Shown here: positions 7,901-15,845 of the stretch, piece after piece
Layout of the letters: each line of letters begins with the position of its first letter
Numbering within the stretch: the stretch's first letter is position 1
NCBI GenBank assembly: GCA_963576735.1
Contig: OY755182.1
Span: 5,146,001-5,210,000 of the forward strand
Direction: 5' to 3'
From: Bedellia somnulentella
Taxonomy: Eukaryota; Arthropoda; Insecta; Lepidoptera; Bedelliidae
DNA length: 64,000 bases
Translations under genes and position numbers: made by a program
Notes under the pieces: model-generated
Databases searched by the model: none
Seen by the model: only the letters and a program-made list of their open reading frames with translations
Told to the model about the DNA's origin: nothing

Positions 7901-10441
7901 CATAAATCATGGCTAATGTCCAAACTAATTCAATTGATCGCTAATACTATGACTAACCAAGGATTGAGTAATCGTAGGATAAGCCAAAGCCGGGAAATGT
8001 GGGTAGTTTATGTATAGCTAGCTAGATCCTACAATAAATAGGGAACGTTTTTTAATAAATATGAAAATTCAACTTTAGTACGTAATGAGCTGCTATCCGT
8101 TTCACTTGCCCGTGACAATACAAATAATAGATTAGGTGAGATATTTATAGAAAATGAACATAATTTTATTATTTATTATATTAAGTACAAACAAAATAAA
8201 GTTTTTCACTTTCTCAAAGAGTATGCTTATGCTTAATAAAACAGACGTCAGTGAAGTGTTTTGAGCATATGTAATCATATTCTTTTGGACGTGAGCTAGA
8301 CTTATTAATACTTTTCAGCCATAATTCCAAAGTTAGAAACCTGTAAATTACAAGATTATCTATGTTTAACAATCTGTCTGTAGGCACTACACGGTCTGCA
8401 TCGGTAAGTTTTATCGAAACTGAATTTCACAGCATGGTCACAGCACTATTGAATATTTTTTTATTATGTAAACCATAGATATATTACGCTTTATGGTAAA
8501 AAAAGCACTGGCCAATTTGCAGTTTACGTCAGATTTAGTTCCTTTCCCCCTCATTGGGGGAGCTTCAAATCGGCACAATAAATAGCTGTCATTTTAATAC
8601 AGTATCATTAGTCCAGCGTACTTATATAGTATAATGGAGGTCAGTGAGTGGAGAAGGTCTGTGCCGCTACGATACAAGTTTCTAGACACTTCAATCGCCA
8701 ACGTCCATACTACGTTGAATACACCGGTTCTCGTCCGATCACCGAAGTTAAGCAACGTCGGGCGCTGTCAGTACTTGGATGGGTGACCGCCTGGGAACAC
8801 AGCGTGATGTTGGCTTTTTGATGATAATGTTTTTTTTTTTTTAGTTTGGATGAATTGTCTGGTATAGTTGAACCGTTAACAGCAAGAAACAAAGACAGTG
8901 AACTGAACAAAATTAATGAAGAGTATAGCAAAGATTTTATTGCTGATATTTCCTCAATGAAATCACAATCCTTTGTGGGTGAGTATGTCATATTTATATG
9001 TAGGACTCCTACTTTTGAATTGAAGAAGGTTGGCAGAAAATATGAACCACTAAAGTCTTCTTGCTTTCCCATCGTAAAGTCTGATGGTACATTGCTAGAA
9101 GTAAAATTAAAATATCATACTTTCCTTAACTACCAAAAGTGGCTGTAGAATTGTTTTTTCCAAAGCTCTTGATACCCTTCTTTGATAAACATATCCGTGA
9201 GAGTAGGTATAGGTTTGTTGTGATAGTCTTCTTTGGGGTATTCGCGGGAGAAAAACTTTATATCTAATAATTATTTTTAAACGGTTTTATTTAGCCTACC
9301 CCGTTTGTTTTATTCTTTCTTGGGTCTAATTTTTGACGTCTATCATTTTGACGATGAAAGGATGAAAGATGATTCACACCGCACCTCGAATCACACTATT
9401 TCTCAATATCTTTCTTAAAAAAAGAAAAGAAAAGGTGGTTTTCTTCATAGAAATCTTTCATAGACATTGCTGTGTAGTGTCGGCATAGAATAGCACTACC
9501 CCATTGTATTGGATTGGGGCTTTTAAGGAATTTTTGGGCGATGCGGTTGGAGACTCATCACCAACAACCTTTATTCTATCATCTTTTCCCCACTCAAGTT
9601 CCAAAAGTGGCTGAATAATTTGTAATTCCTTAGCTCTGGCTACCACATCTAGGGATTTATAGCCGTGAGTATATGTATGTATGTATGTAAATCGGAATAT
9701 AATTAATTTGTTTTCCTGTTTTAGGATCCCAGTGTATACCTGACTACATGGACTTCATGAGTAATGAATTAGCGTAAGTATATTAATTAAAATTACAATG
9801 AATGACTTAAAAATAGTGTGGTTTTTTTCTGAGCCAATTCAAATTGAAAACTATTGAATGGAATTGCTAATGATATTTAAATAATTACTTTTATTTAAAA
9901 TTAAAATCATAATATCGTTGTATGGCATATAAATTTTGTGTTTAGTAAGTTACTAAATCCCTTTTATAAATAAAATTGTCTACATGTCGTCTAGTGTTCG
10001 CTATTCGACCATAGATTACTTGACGATTTCAATATAAATGAACTTAATATAAAAATAATAAACTAGACTATTTTATTAACCCTTTACATTTTAGCTCCAC
10101 TACATTCTCCTTACATAAATTCCGTTTATGTGATGTTTTCAATAAGGTTTATGTATTCTGGCTTAGACCAGTAAAGTGAACTATGGCCTAATCACTCTTA
10201 CTCAGAATAAACTTGAGCCCTTCGATGGGGACATAATAAGAAATGATGGTAATTTTAATGGTGATGATAATTGTAAAATTTCTTTGGTTACAGGGAAAAA
10301 GCGAAACATCCTCTGAACGAAAAACTAAATGCATTAATAGCGGAACGTGAAAGTATAGTTCGAAGTGACAATCCTGACGAAATCACTTTGCAAAGACTGA
10401 ATGTAGAAATAAGAACGTTGTTACTTAGCTGTGGAACTTGA
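739..10441 (+). CDS. Cep120: CEP120-like centrosomal protein, C-terminal 346 residues (8 exons)
   Basis: Joined exons 739-848, 1613-1795, 2881-3057, 4827-4910, 6192-6349, 8845-8978, 9725-9773 and 10294-10441 keep one open frame to a TGA at 10439-10441. All introns are GT-AG. The product is a nearly continuous, highly charged coiled coil. It matches the C-terminal half of CEP120 as I remember it: an ELEDWKEKQEELF block against ELEMWKEMQEDIF, a SKSFFKEQWARTVREL block against SKLHYKQQWGRALKEL, and a C-terminal ALIAERESIVRS block against RLIEERDTLMRT. CEP120 is a daughter-centriole protein needed for procentriole elongation and ciliogenesis; this C-terminal coiled coil is the part that dimerises and targets the protein to centrioles. 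Its N-terminal C2 domains would be encoded left of the window. Assignment rests on remembered homology. Confidence 0.85.
955..1112 (-). repeat. TATG-tail SINE-like repeat (family A), degenerate
   Basis: Contains recognisable family-A phrases (GAATTCGAAATTTCTCAG, TTTTGGAAGTTGAGT, CCCCCAAACCTCTAAGGCGTC) in intron 1, but is badly eroded. Confidence 0.45.
1613..1795 (+). CDS. Cep120: CEP120-like exon
   Basis: 61 codons, phase 0 at both ends. Acceptor TTGCCAG|TTA at 1611-1612, donor CAG|GTTAGT at 1796. Arg/Glu-rich coiled coil with LSRKEQHHLEAISRAWQTRR at its start, which lines up with the [20 protein letters not shown] segment of vertebrate CEP120 from memory. Confidence 0.8.
1943..2209 (-). repeat. 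Family-A SINE-like element with 11-bp target duplication
   Basis: Flanked by perfect direct repeats AATGCTAGATA at 1932-1942 and 2210-2220. The minus-strand element runs from GGCTGTGTAGTGTCGGC at the right to CCGTGAGTGTGTG at the left. The tail that is (TATG)n elsewhere is here a (CA/TG)n run (1949-1974). It belongs to the younger subfamily with the ACGTACACCCA motif. Confidence 0.8.
2221..2880. other. Intron sequence, no gene seen
   Basis: Intron 2 of CEP120 after the SINE. It has a G/C-run segment at 2530-2560 (CCCCCCAGGTGTTTGGGTGG) of unknown meaning. No coding or RNA signal recognised. Confidence 0.4.
2881..3057 (+). CDS. Cep120: CEP120-like exon
   Basis: 59 codons, phase 0 at both ends. 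Acceptor CCCCAG at 2875-2880, donor AAG|GTATCT at 3058. Coiled coil (LFEAKKALELHYTSKFQELR at the start, LEQTVARLRNDIEDLK at the end). Confidence 0.8.
3585..3655 (-). repeat. LINE/SINE 3'-end fragment (CTATGTCCAGCAGTGG type)
   Basis: The complement reads as a diverged version of the widespread lepidopteran 3'-end phrase CTATGTCCAGCAGTGGACGT...ATTGG, seen less diverged on the plus strand at 61.1 kb. Confidence 0.45.
3698..3950 (-). repeat. Family-A SINE-like element (older subfamily)
   Basis: Left end is the complement of the TATG tail (ACATACATACATATACTCAC); right end ..GCCAGCGCTACAAGGC. Carries the older-subfamily motif TTACGACACCCG in place of ACGTACACCCA. Confidence 0.7.
4041..4247. repeat. 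207-bp MITE with terminal inverted repeats
   Basis: Perfect 15-bp inverted termini: CCTCGTAACGCCCGT at 4041-4055 and ACGGGCGTTACGAGG at 4233-4247. AT-rich interior without reading frame. No clear target duplication, so the superfamily is undetermined. Confidence 0.6.
4251..4337 (+). repeat. Fragment of tRNA-like element (same family as 32.7 kb)
   Basis: Shares GAAAGAAAAATTCCGACACC and TTTATTTATTAGTAATA..., GATGAGGTTTTCAT with the element at 32.7-32.99 kb. Only the part downstream of the tRNA-like head survives. Confidence 0.5.
4338..4500 (-). repeat. Family-A SINE-like element, truncated
   Basis: Internal and 5' portions recognisable (CCAATTTTGGAAGTTGAGT ... CACTACAC); tail missing. Diverged. 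Confidence 0.5.
4566..4813 (+). repeat. Family-A SINE-like element abutting a splice acceptor
   Basis: Full-length plus-strand copy from GCCGTGTAGTGCCGGC to GTGAGTATATGTATGTATG. Older subfamily (CACGGGTGTCGTAAG). Its tail ends about 14 bases before the first base of the next CEP120 exon, so the copy lies within the normal branch-point zone of that intron. Confidence 0.75.
4827..4910 (+). CDS. Cep120: CEP120-like exon
   Basis: 28 codons, phase 0 at both ends. Acceptor ATTTCAG at 4820-4826, donor ATG|GTAATT at 4911. Encodes LTKEQTANLLQEM. The acceptor lies only about 14 bases after the TATG tail of a SINE. Confidence 0.8.
5345..5500 (+). repeat. Repeat with GACTGACT/GACAGACAG run
   Basis: A short tetranucleotide-like run followed by ACCTAGAAAGCTGAAATTTG, a phrase also present, inverted, at 39.77-39.80 kb. 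Looks like part of a dispersed element whose class I cannot fix. Confidence 0.4.
5789..6153 (-). repeat. tRNA-headed SINE (family B), near full length
   Basis: Minus-strand copy: tRNA-like head at 6090-6153 (complement contains a box-A-like TAGTCCAATGGGTAGAAC and a box-B-like GAGTTCAAATCCCGGGTCG), body with ACACTGTCACATGAC, and 3' end at the left (complement CCCCTTCGGGGATATACGGCGTGA). Sits in the intron just before the 6192 exon. Confidence 0.7.
6192..6349 (+). CDS. Cep120: CEP120-like exon
   Basis: Acceptor ATTACAG at 6185-6191; 52 codons plus two bases; donor AAG-type (AG|GTTTGT) at 6350. Contains the most diagnostic CEP120 block, SKSFFKEQWARTVRELHREK. Confidence 0.85.
6864..6982 (+). rRNA. 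5S ribosomal RNA, copy 1
   Basis: 119 bases from GCCAACGTCC to GATGTTGGCT, with the conserved internal-promoter region (GAAGTTAAGCAACGTCGGGC) and the TACTTGGATGGGTGGCCGCC segment, followed at once by a T-run (CTTTTTG), the Pol III terminator. Terminal stem GCCAACGTC pairs with GATGTTGGC. Two differences from copy 2: T for C in CCATATTACG and G for A in GGTGGCCGCC. It lies inside a CEP120 intron in the same orientation as the host gene. 5S RNA is a component of the large ribosomal subunit; whether this copy is transcribed cannot be judged. Confidence 0.85.
7020..7087 (-). repeat. Family-B SINE fragment
   Basis: GTCACCTGGGGTTCAGAG... GTGATAGG ... CATGACTAAGT are family-B body phrases; head and 3' end missing. 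Confidence 0.45.
7101..7353 (-). repeat. Family-A SINE-like element with 13-bp target duplication
   Basis: Perfect direct repeats AGTGATGATTTCA at 7088-7100 and 7354-7366. Younger subfamily (TTACGTACACCCA). The best-preserved insertion boundary for this family in the window. Confidence 0.8.
7704..8646. mobile_element. hAT-like non-autonomous DNA transposon (943 bp)
   Basis: Terminal inverted repeats of about 35 bp begin CACTGAACTCCATTATACTA at the left and are mirrored by TATAGTATAATGGAGGTCAG at the right. A perfect 8-bp duplication AGTGGAGA flanks it (7696-7703 and 8647-8654). An 8-bp duplication with termini starting CA is typical of hAT elements; the superfamily is inferred from this alone. 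No transposase frame inside. It lies in a CEP120 intron between two 5S copies. Confidence 0.75.
8697..8815 (+). rRNA. 5S ribosomal RNA, copy 2 (best preserved)
   Basis: 119 bases GCCAACGTCC...GATGTTGGCT followed by TTTTTG terminator. Internal control region intact (GAAGTTAAGCAACGTCGGG, GGATGGGTGACCGCC). The helix written CGCTG...CAGCG in all three local copies is CGCGG...CCGCG in the insect consensus I remember, so pairing is kept. Lies 29 bases before a CEP120 exon, same strand. Confidence 0.9.
8845..8978 (+). CDS. Cep120: CEP120-like exon
   Basis: Acceptor with a long T-run ending TTTTAG at 8844, only 29 bases after the end of a 5S rRNA gene. It completes the split Ser codon and runs LDELSGIVEPLTARNKDSEL onward to a G|GTGAGT donor at 8979. 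Confidence 0.75.
9125..9215 (+). repeat. Family-A fragment
   Basis: CAAAAGTGGCTGTAGAATTG ... ATATCCGTGAGAGTAGG resembles the 3' third of family A on the plus strand; strongly diverged. Confidence 0.4.
9469..9690 (+). repeat. Family-A SINE-like element near a splice acceptor
   Basis: TGCTGTGTAGTGTCGGC at the left to GCCGTGAGTATATGTATG at the right, with a short internal deletion (the ACGTACACCCA segment is lost). Tail ends about 35 bases before the 49-base CEP120 micro-exon. Confidence 0.7.
9725..9773 (+). CDS. Cep120: CEP120-like micro-exon
   Basis: 49-base exon between TTTTAG at 9724 and the donor GC|GTAAGT at 9774. Encodes SQCIPDYMDFMSNEL. It keeps the frame between its neighbours (1 + 2 bases in, 2 bases out) and is too short to be found by ORF length alone. 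Confidence 0.7.
10294..10441 (+). CDS. Cep120: CEP120-like last exon
   Basis: Acceptor GGTTACAG at 10286-10293. 49 codons ending ...IRTLLLSCGT and TGA. The segment LNALIAERESIVRSDNPDE followed by LQRLNVEIRTLL mirrors the CEP120 carboxy end (LIEERD..., then SELDRQIREIL). No canonical AATAAA was found close behind the stop. Confidence 0.85.
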
Positions 10442-10512
10442 CGATTGCTTAATGGTTTATTAAATTGTTGTAAACTAAATAATAATGTATTTTATTTTTA
10501 ATTTATTGAATA

Positions 10513-10755
10513 GCTGCGTAGCAGTTAGAATAGCACTGCCCCATTTCTTCCGGTGGGCGTACGTAAGAGGCGACTTACGGTATAGGGGCTTTTAAAGTAC
10601 TTTTGGGCGATACGGTTGGAGACCCATAACCAACAACCTTTATTTTACTATGTTTCCCCCACTTAACTTTCCAAAAGTGGCTGAGGAATTTCTATTTCCT
10701 TAGTTCTGGCTACCCCTTCTAGGGATTTATAGCCATGAGTATATGTGTGTATGAA
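10513..10755 (+). repeat. Family-A SINE-like element downstream of CEP120
   Basis: Near full-length plus-strand copy, younger subfamily (GGTGGGCGTACGTAAGAGG), beginning about 70 bases after the CEP120 stop and therefore possibly inside its 3' UTR. Confidence 0.7.
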
Positions 10756-10904
10756 TTGTAAAGATATTCTGTCTGTCTTTTATCTGATGTATATGATATA
10801 CAAGTCGGAAATGTACGTCGATCAGACACCCTGACCGAGGGGGGCAGAATGGGCTTACGGCTTAAGTTGGCAGGAGACTAATGGGAAACCACTAAAGTTA
10901 TTTC

Positions 10905-11557
10905 CAAAAAAGCGGCCAAGAGCGAGATGGACTCGCTAATGAAGGGTTCCGTAGCAGCACTAGCAGCAGGTCGTTTCATGCGTAAGGCCTGTGATAGTAA
11001 AATTATTGTTATATATTTCAGTGAAATTAATAAATTAGGTAATTAATTTTATTTATGACGTTTAAAAATAGAACTACTGGCTAGATCTCATTCAAACCAA
11101 TTTTCGTTAGTAGTTTGTATAGTAATACACATCATATATTTTTTTCAGTTTTATCATGCCCATATTTTAGAAGTTACGGTGGGGGGGACACACATTTTAC
11201 CACTTTGGAAAAGTCTCTCGCGCAAACTATTCAGTTTTGAAAAAAATGATAAAAGAAACCTCGACATCATTTTCAAATACCTTTTGATAGATACCCCACA
11301 CGTATAGGTTTAATGAAAAAAAAAATTGAGTTTCAGTTCTATGTATGGGGAACCCAAAAAATTTTGGTTTTTTTTTCAGATTTTATTTTAAAATCTTAAT
11401 GCGGTTTACAGAATACATCTACGCACCAATTTTCAATAATGTAGTTCTTATAGTTTCGGAATAAACTGGCTGTGACATACGGACGGACGGACGGACAGAC
11501 AGACAGACATGACGAATCTATAAGGGTCCCGTTTTTGCCATTTGGCTACGGAACCCT
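10905..11557 (+). repeat. Dispersed element ending in GGCTACGGAACCCT
   Basis: Begins with CGGCCAAGAGCGAGATGG and AGGGTTCCGTAG (10943-10954) and ends with the inverted CTACGGAACCCT (11546-11557), preceded by a (GGAC)n(GACA)n run at 11488-11512. I recognise both phrases as very common in lepidopteran genomes. Class not determined. Confidence 0.55.
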
Positions 11558-12064
11558 AAAAATCGCGACGTGGTCATAAAGCAGAAATTTGTGAGGTCCT
11601 GCCGCAGTTATATCAAGACAGTAGATCCGTCAACATAATCAGGAAGTAATAAAAACTCCGATAATAAAATAAAAATTGTCCTTACAAAACATATTAAATA
11701 TACTGCCTAAAATAAAATACTAAATTTCCGACTTCTTTTGTCCTAGTAAAAATGACGAAACGACCGAATGAAATACTTAAATCTTCGAAAAATTAATATG
11801 TCTGTTTATTGCCACAATACTTTTCTACCAAGTAAAATTACGTCCTACTGATAACAATGCTTTGTAATTTTTACCTTTAATTGCCTACAAGTTATTCATA
11901 AAGTAAACTACATGCTATTCAGCGGCGCGCGTTTGTACCTATCCGAATTATGCCATTTTTTGCTTACTAAAAGTGCGCTGACCCCGTGCGAGTAATTAAG
12001 GGTTAATTGGGTCTGACGTCACAAAGACGATGAGATATGTTACCAATATTAGGTTCCTACTATC
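11558..12064. other. Intergenic, no gene seen
   Basis: AT-rich intergenic sequence between CEP120 and the third 5S copy, without recognised coding or RNA signal. Confidence 0.4.
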
Positions 12065-12183
12065 GCTAACGTCCATACTACGTTGAATACACCGGTTCTC
12101 GTCCGATCACCGAAGTTCAGCTTCGTCGGGCGCTGTCAGTACTTGGATGGGTGACCGCCTGGGAACACAGCGTGATGTAGGCT
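12065..12183 (+). pseudogene. 5S rRNA pseudogene, copy 3
   Basis: Same 119-base length as the other copies, but with GCTAACG for GCCAACG at the 5' end, GAAGTTCAGCTTCGTCGGG for GAAGTTAAGCAACGTCGGG in the internal control region, and GATGTAGGCT at the 3' end. The T-run terminator remains. The changes in the internal control region suggest that it is no longer a functional gene; this is inference. Confidence 0.65.
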
Positions 12184-12439
12184 TTTTGCTGTTGATGTTT
12201 TTTTGAAAGACGAAAAGCGATGTGATGGAAAGAGTATATTATAAACATGAAGCCGTAGTTGAAATAATAATGTGACTAGGCATTTTTTGAGAGCCAATAT
12301 GGATCCTATTTATTTATTTTATACAAAAATGGAACTCATTGGCATTGAATTTTAAATTGTCAACGTGGCTTTATAATGTGCTCACAGAATAGAAAAATAT
12401 TACATAGATCAGTCAGATAGAGATGTTTCAATCGTGACT

Positions 12440-12470
12440 TTCGTGACGTTCGTTTCGTTCATGACGTAAA
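12440..12470 (+). promoter_or_regulatory. Paired TGACGT (CRE/UPR-type) motifs upstream of UBE2J2
   Basis: TGACGT occurs twice, at about 12443 and 12462, some 100 bases before the UBE2J2 ATG. TGACGT is the core of CREB/ATF and ER-stress response elements, which would suit an ER-associated degradation gene. Motif occurrence only. Confidence 0.3.
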
Positions 12471-12559
12471 ATAAACTGAAATGTTATGTTGTGTAGTGAA
12501 AATTTGTTGAAAGTAGTTTCAAAATAATTTTACATGTTCTCTTCAGAGTTTAAGAAAGC

Positions 12560-13240
12560 ATGGCAAAAACTAAAGTGACAGGGGCCACAAGTCGGCTGAA
12601 GCAAGACTATTTACGATTAAAAAATGACCCAGTGCCATATGTAACAGCAGAACCAGTGCCTTCCAACATCCTGGAGTGGCATTACGTAGTCAAAGGCCCT
12701 GAAAAGAGTCCGTATGAAGGTGGCTATTATCATGGCAAGATTATATTCCCTAGAGAATTTCCGTTCAAACCACCTACAATCTACATGATCACACCCAATG
12801 GCCGATTTAGAACCAATACAAGACTATGTCTGAGCATCACTGATTTCCACCCAGACACCTGGAACCCTGCTTGGTCCGTGTCTACGATCTTGACTGGCTT
12901 GCTTAGTTTCATGCTAGAGAAAACGCCAACAATGGGTTCCATTGAATCCTCAGATTACCAAAAGAGATGTCTAGCTGCTGATTCTCTTGAAATTAATATC
13001 AAGAACAAAATGTTCCGTGAACTGTTTCCGGATTATGTTGAAGAAATTGAAGAGCAATTGAAACTAAGAAAAGAGGCTATGCTTCATGCTGATAACACAA
13101 ATGCAAATGGTGAAAGTGAGATTCCATCAGATCAACAATCTAATTTGCACCACATATTGACAAACTTATTTGTGCTAGTAGGATTTGTGTTTCTTGCTTA
13201 TATGGTCAAATATGTGTTGGTTTCCATATCTAATGATTAG
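12560..13240 (+). CDS. Ube2j2: Ubiquitin-conjugating enzyme E2 J2 (UBC6-type)
   Basis: 226 aa, complete, intronless. UBC fold in residues about 10-165, with the family phrases LEWHYVV, PYEGGYYHG, FPREFPFKPP, TPNGRF (this family has TPN where most E2s have HPN) and the active-site cysteine at residue 90 in NTRLCLSITDFHPDTWNPAW. A charged linker follows and then a C-terminal hydrophobic segment at about 200-222 (NLFVLVGFVFLAYMVKYVL), a tail anchor. The family sits in the ER membrane and charges ubiquitin for ER-associated degradation. The start is supported by alignment with human UBE2J2 from memory. A CTCTTCAG acceptor at 12546 suggests a 5' UTR intron. Confidence 0.95.
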   Translation: MAKTKVTGATSRLKQDYLRLKNDPVPYVTAEPVPSNILEWHYVVKGPEKSPYEGGYYHGKIIFPREFPFKPPTIYMITPNGRFRTNTRLCLSITDFHPDTWNPAWSVSTILTGLLSFMLEKTPTMGSIESSDYQKRCLAADSLEINIKNKMFRELFPDYVEEIEEQLKLRKEAMLHADNTNANGESEIPSDQQSNLHHILTNLFVLVGFVFLAYMVKYVLVSISND

Positions 13241-13341
13241 ACAAAATTATTTTGTTGTAAATATTGTAATTTATTATTATGTATACTAAGTATTGATGAA
13301 ATTGCAGAAGAGTGATGTACTGTATGTTGCATGTTTAGCAC

Positions 13342-14211
13342 CGTCTAGTCCATTCTGTCCTACCGTTTGTCATACCGGTAGGACAGAACGGATAAAAATA
13401 ATCCGTTCTGTTCGACTACGCTGTCGAACAGAACGGACTACGAAAAAAGTGTCCGGTTTGTTAGACAAGAGATTGTTTTAAGTGATGGGTATTTACCTAG
13501 GTCCGATAAGTAAATTATTACTAAACTTAATGTATACTTATAGTTCATAAATTTCCACCATGTTTAAAACATGAAGGGGTAAAAAGACTTAGAAATTACT
13601 TTAAAATTTTTATGTATTTTGAATGCCTGGCGGGACTTGTGAAATTTTCGAGAGTGTAAAAACATCAGTAGAAAGAAAATCTTAGAAGAATTTCTAATAA
13701 AAAAATAAATTATGCCCCAAATTATTTCCGAGGTACTAATAGTTTATTATTTCGTGGTAAATTAGATGAGGTAACATAATAAAGACCTTGATAGCTAAAT
13801 GGAAAAGAGCACTGCCTCTGATGCTGATAGACATGTGATTAAATCCAGAGGCAGGTATAAGGTAGGCAATAAATTGTCTATCTGTAAATCTGTTTTAAGT
13901 TGTACAGATTCAGTTGGTTGGAGGGAAACATTTCAAAATCATTGCATTATTCCAATATTTCTAGTAAAAAAAACCTATGTTTTTTTATCTCTCGATGATT
14001 TCTCACTCGTGAAAATTTCCCAAGTCCCGCCAGTCACAAGAATATTTATTGTGTAGCACAACACTATTTACCTGTCAAACTCACCGGTATAACAAACCGG
14101 ACACTTTTTTCGTAGTCCGTTCTGTTTGACAGCGTAGTCGAACAGAACGGACTATTTTTATCCGTTCTGTCCTACCGGTATGACAAACGGTAGGACAGAA
14201 CGGACTAGACG
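13342..14211. mobile_element. 870-bp foldback element with 122-bp inverted repeats
   Basis: Left arm 13342-13463 and right arm 14090-14211 are near-perfect reverse complements, beginning CGTCTAGTCC and ending GGACTAGACG. Direct 8-bp repeats TTTAGCAC flank it (13334-13341, 14212-14219). Each arm contains smaller palindromes (CCTACCG...CGGTAGG and GTCCGTTCTGTT...AACAGAACGGAC). No transposase. It starts about 100 bases after the UBE2J2 stop, so it may be transcribed in that gene's 3' UTR. The 8-bp duplication suggests a hAT- or P-like integrase. Confidence 0.8.
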
Positions 14212-14219
14212 TTTAGCAC

Positions 14220-15840
14220 AACTACAAAGGTCTATCATACCCATTCAACTTGACTTGCCAGGTGCTTGTCAAATAAGAAATACTTGTACAATTGGTTAGT
14301 TGCTGAGATGAATAACTGTCGCCTGTTCATTCCAAAAATATATATAATGTTAACTCTCAGGATTGGACTAATTGTTAATCTGTTTATGATTATACTATTG
14401 CATTTGTGATAAAAACAATTTAAAATTTAGTTAGCTAGAACAAATTGTAAGAATTTGGGTCTACATTCACATTAATTTTTACATTTACTTATTTTAGTAA
14501 ACTTTTTTTTTTAATTGGAGTGAATAATTACATAACAAAGTTTGATCTTCTTTGTAATCCCTGAAGTTATTGTAGATTCCATCTCCTGCTTTATGACTTC
14601 AAATTCCATGTTAATCAAGTTGAAGAAGTAACGATGCCAAATTAACAGTTAATTAAAAATACATTTATAGAAGGGTTTCATTTGGTGCCACTTGGAAATA
14701 GTTAAATATTTAATACATTGTTTTAAAGTAAAGTCTTCACACACTTCTGTCATCTGGTCAGAACTATTTAATAAAATCTATATTTAACATATTAATCATG
14801 ACTGTTTAATTTTGATGTCATTTTGTCAATAAAAACTAAAAAATTAACTCTTTACTTGTGAGAATTTATTTTAGTCTCTTATTCAAATGGACCACATTTT
14901 AATCCTTGAAAATTAATATGAGTAATTTATCATATTTTATTGTAATTTGGAAAACTGTCTTAGTCATCTTTTAAGATGAGATAGGCTGAGGATGTGTTGT
15001 GTACAGAATAATATTGTAAATTAACAGCAATCATGCAACATGACTCTTGTCTTAAAGGATTTATTTGTAAAGTAGTTGTTATATTTTAGATGGTTTATTT
15101 TAATTCCTGTATTAATTTAACCAAATGAAATTATTTATTGAAGTAATGGCACCCTCATAGAAAACTATCACTTTTGCTTATAAGAATTAGAAATATAATG
15201 TTTGCTTACTGATATCCCTTGTACAATATGGCCCCTACATGATATGCAGATACCATTTTATTGAAATGTTATTGTCTGACTAGTACATTTATTTAGTAAG
15301 AATATACAGCTCTAACTAAAAGAAAGAAATGAGTGATTATCTCATTTATCTTGGAAAGGTGGTAGGTATATTCATACTAAATATTAAATTTGTACTTGGC
15401 ACACTGTATGAAATGATAACTAATTAAATTAGAGATGACATATTTATAGGTAAATCAGTTAAAACTGTTCAACTGTTCTTGTCAAAGTCAGGACCTCCTG
15501 CCTCTAATTTAAAAATCTGGGGAATCTGGAAAAAAAAATTGGCGCCTACACTACTGTGCTCTATATGATAATTACATATCATGCCTCCGTCTGAAGTGCT
15601 TACATTTGTGATGATAATATTGTGTTAGTAAGCATATTTCCAAAAAAGCAGATCTCAACAACCAAGTTAAGTAGTTTTAATTCACTGATTTACCTGTACC
15701 TGCTAGTGTTTTTGTTTGACAGATGAGCTATTGTGGTATTAAATATGAAGAGAAAAGAATTTTATATCTATAAAATTTATATTGGCTTTTCATTTATTAT
15801 ATAGTTATGATCCTTTTCATCAAAATAAAATAAGATTACT
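14220..15840. other. AT-rich repeat-poor stretch, possible UBE2J2 3' UTR
   Basis: 1.6 kb with no recognised repeat or reading frame. AATAAA signals occur at about 14770 and 14829. A long UBE2J2 3' UTR could extend here, but the sequence does not show where transcription ends. Confidence 0.35.
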
Positions 15841-15845
15841 GGAAA

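Noticed and set aside
9458..9646. Minus-strand ORF with ARAKELQIIQPLLELEW, recurring at 34.9 and 7.1 kb
   Set aside because: The same peptide appears wherever family A is read on this strand; no start or splicing context and other copies are broken. It is a SINE translation, not a gene.
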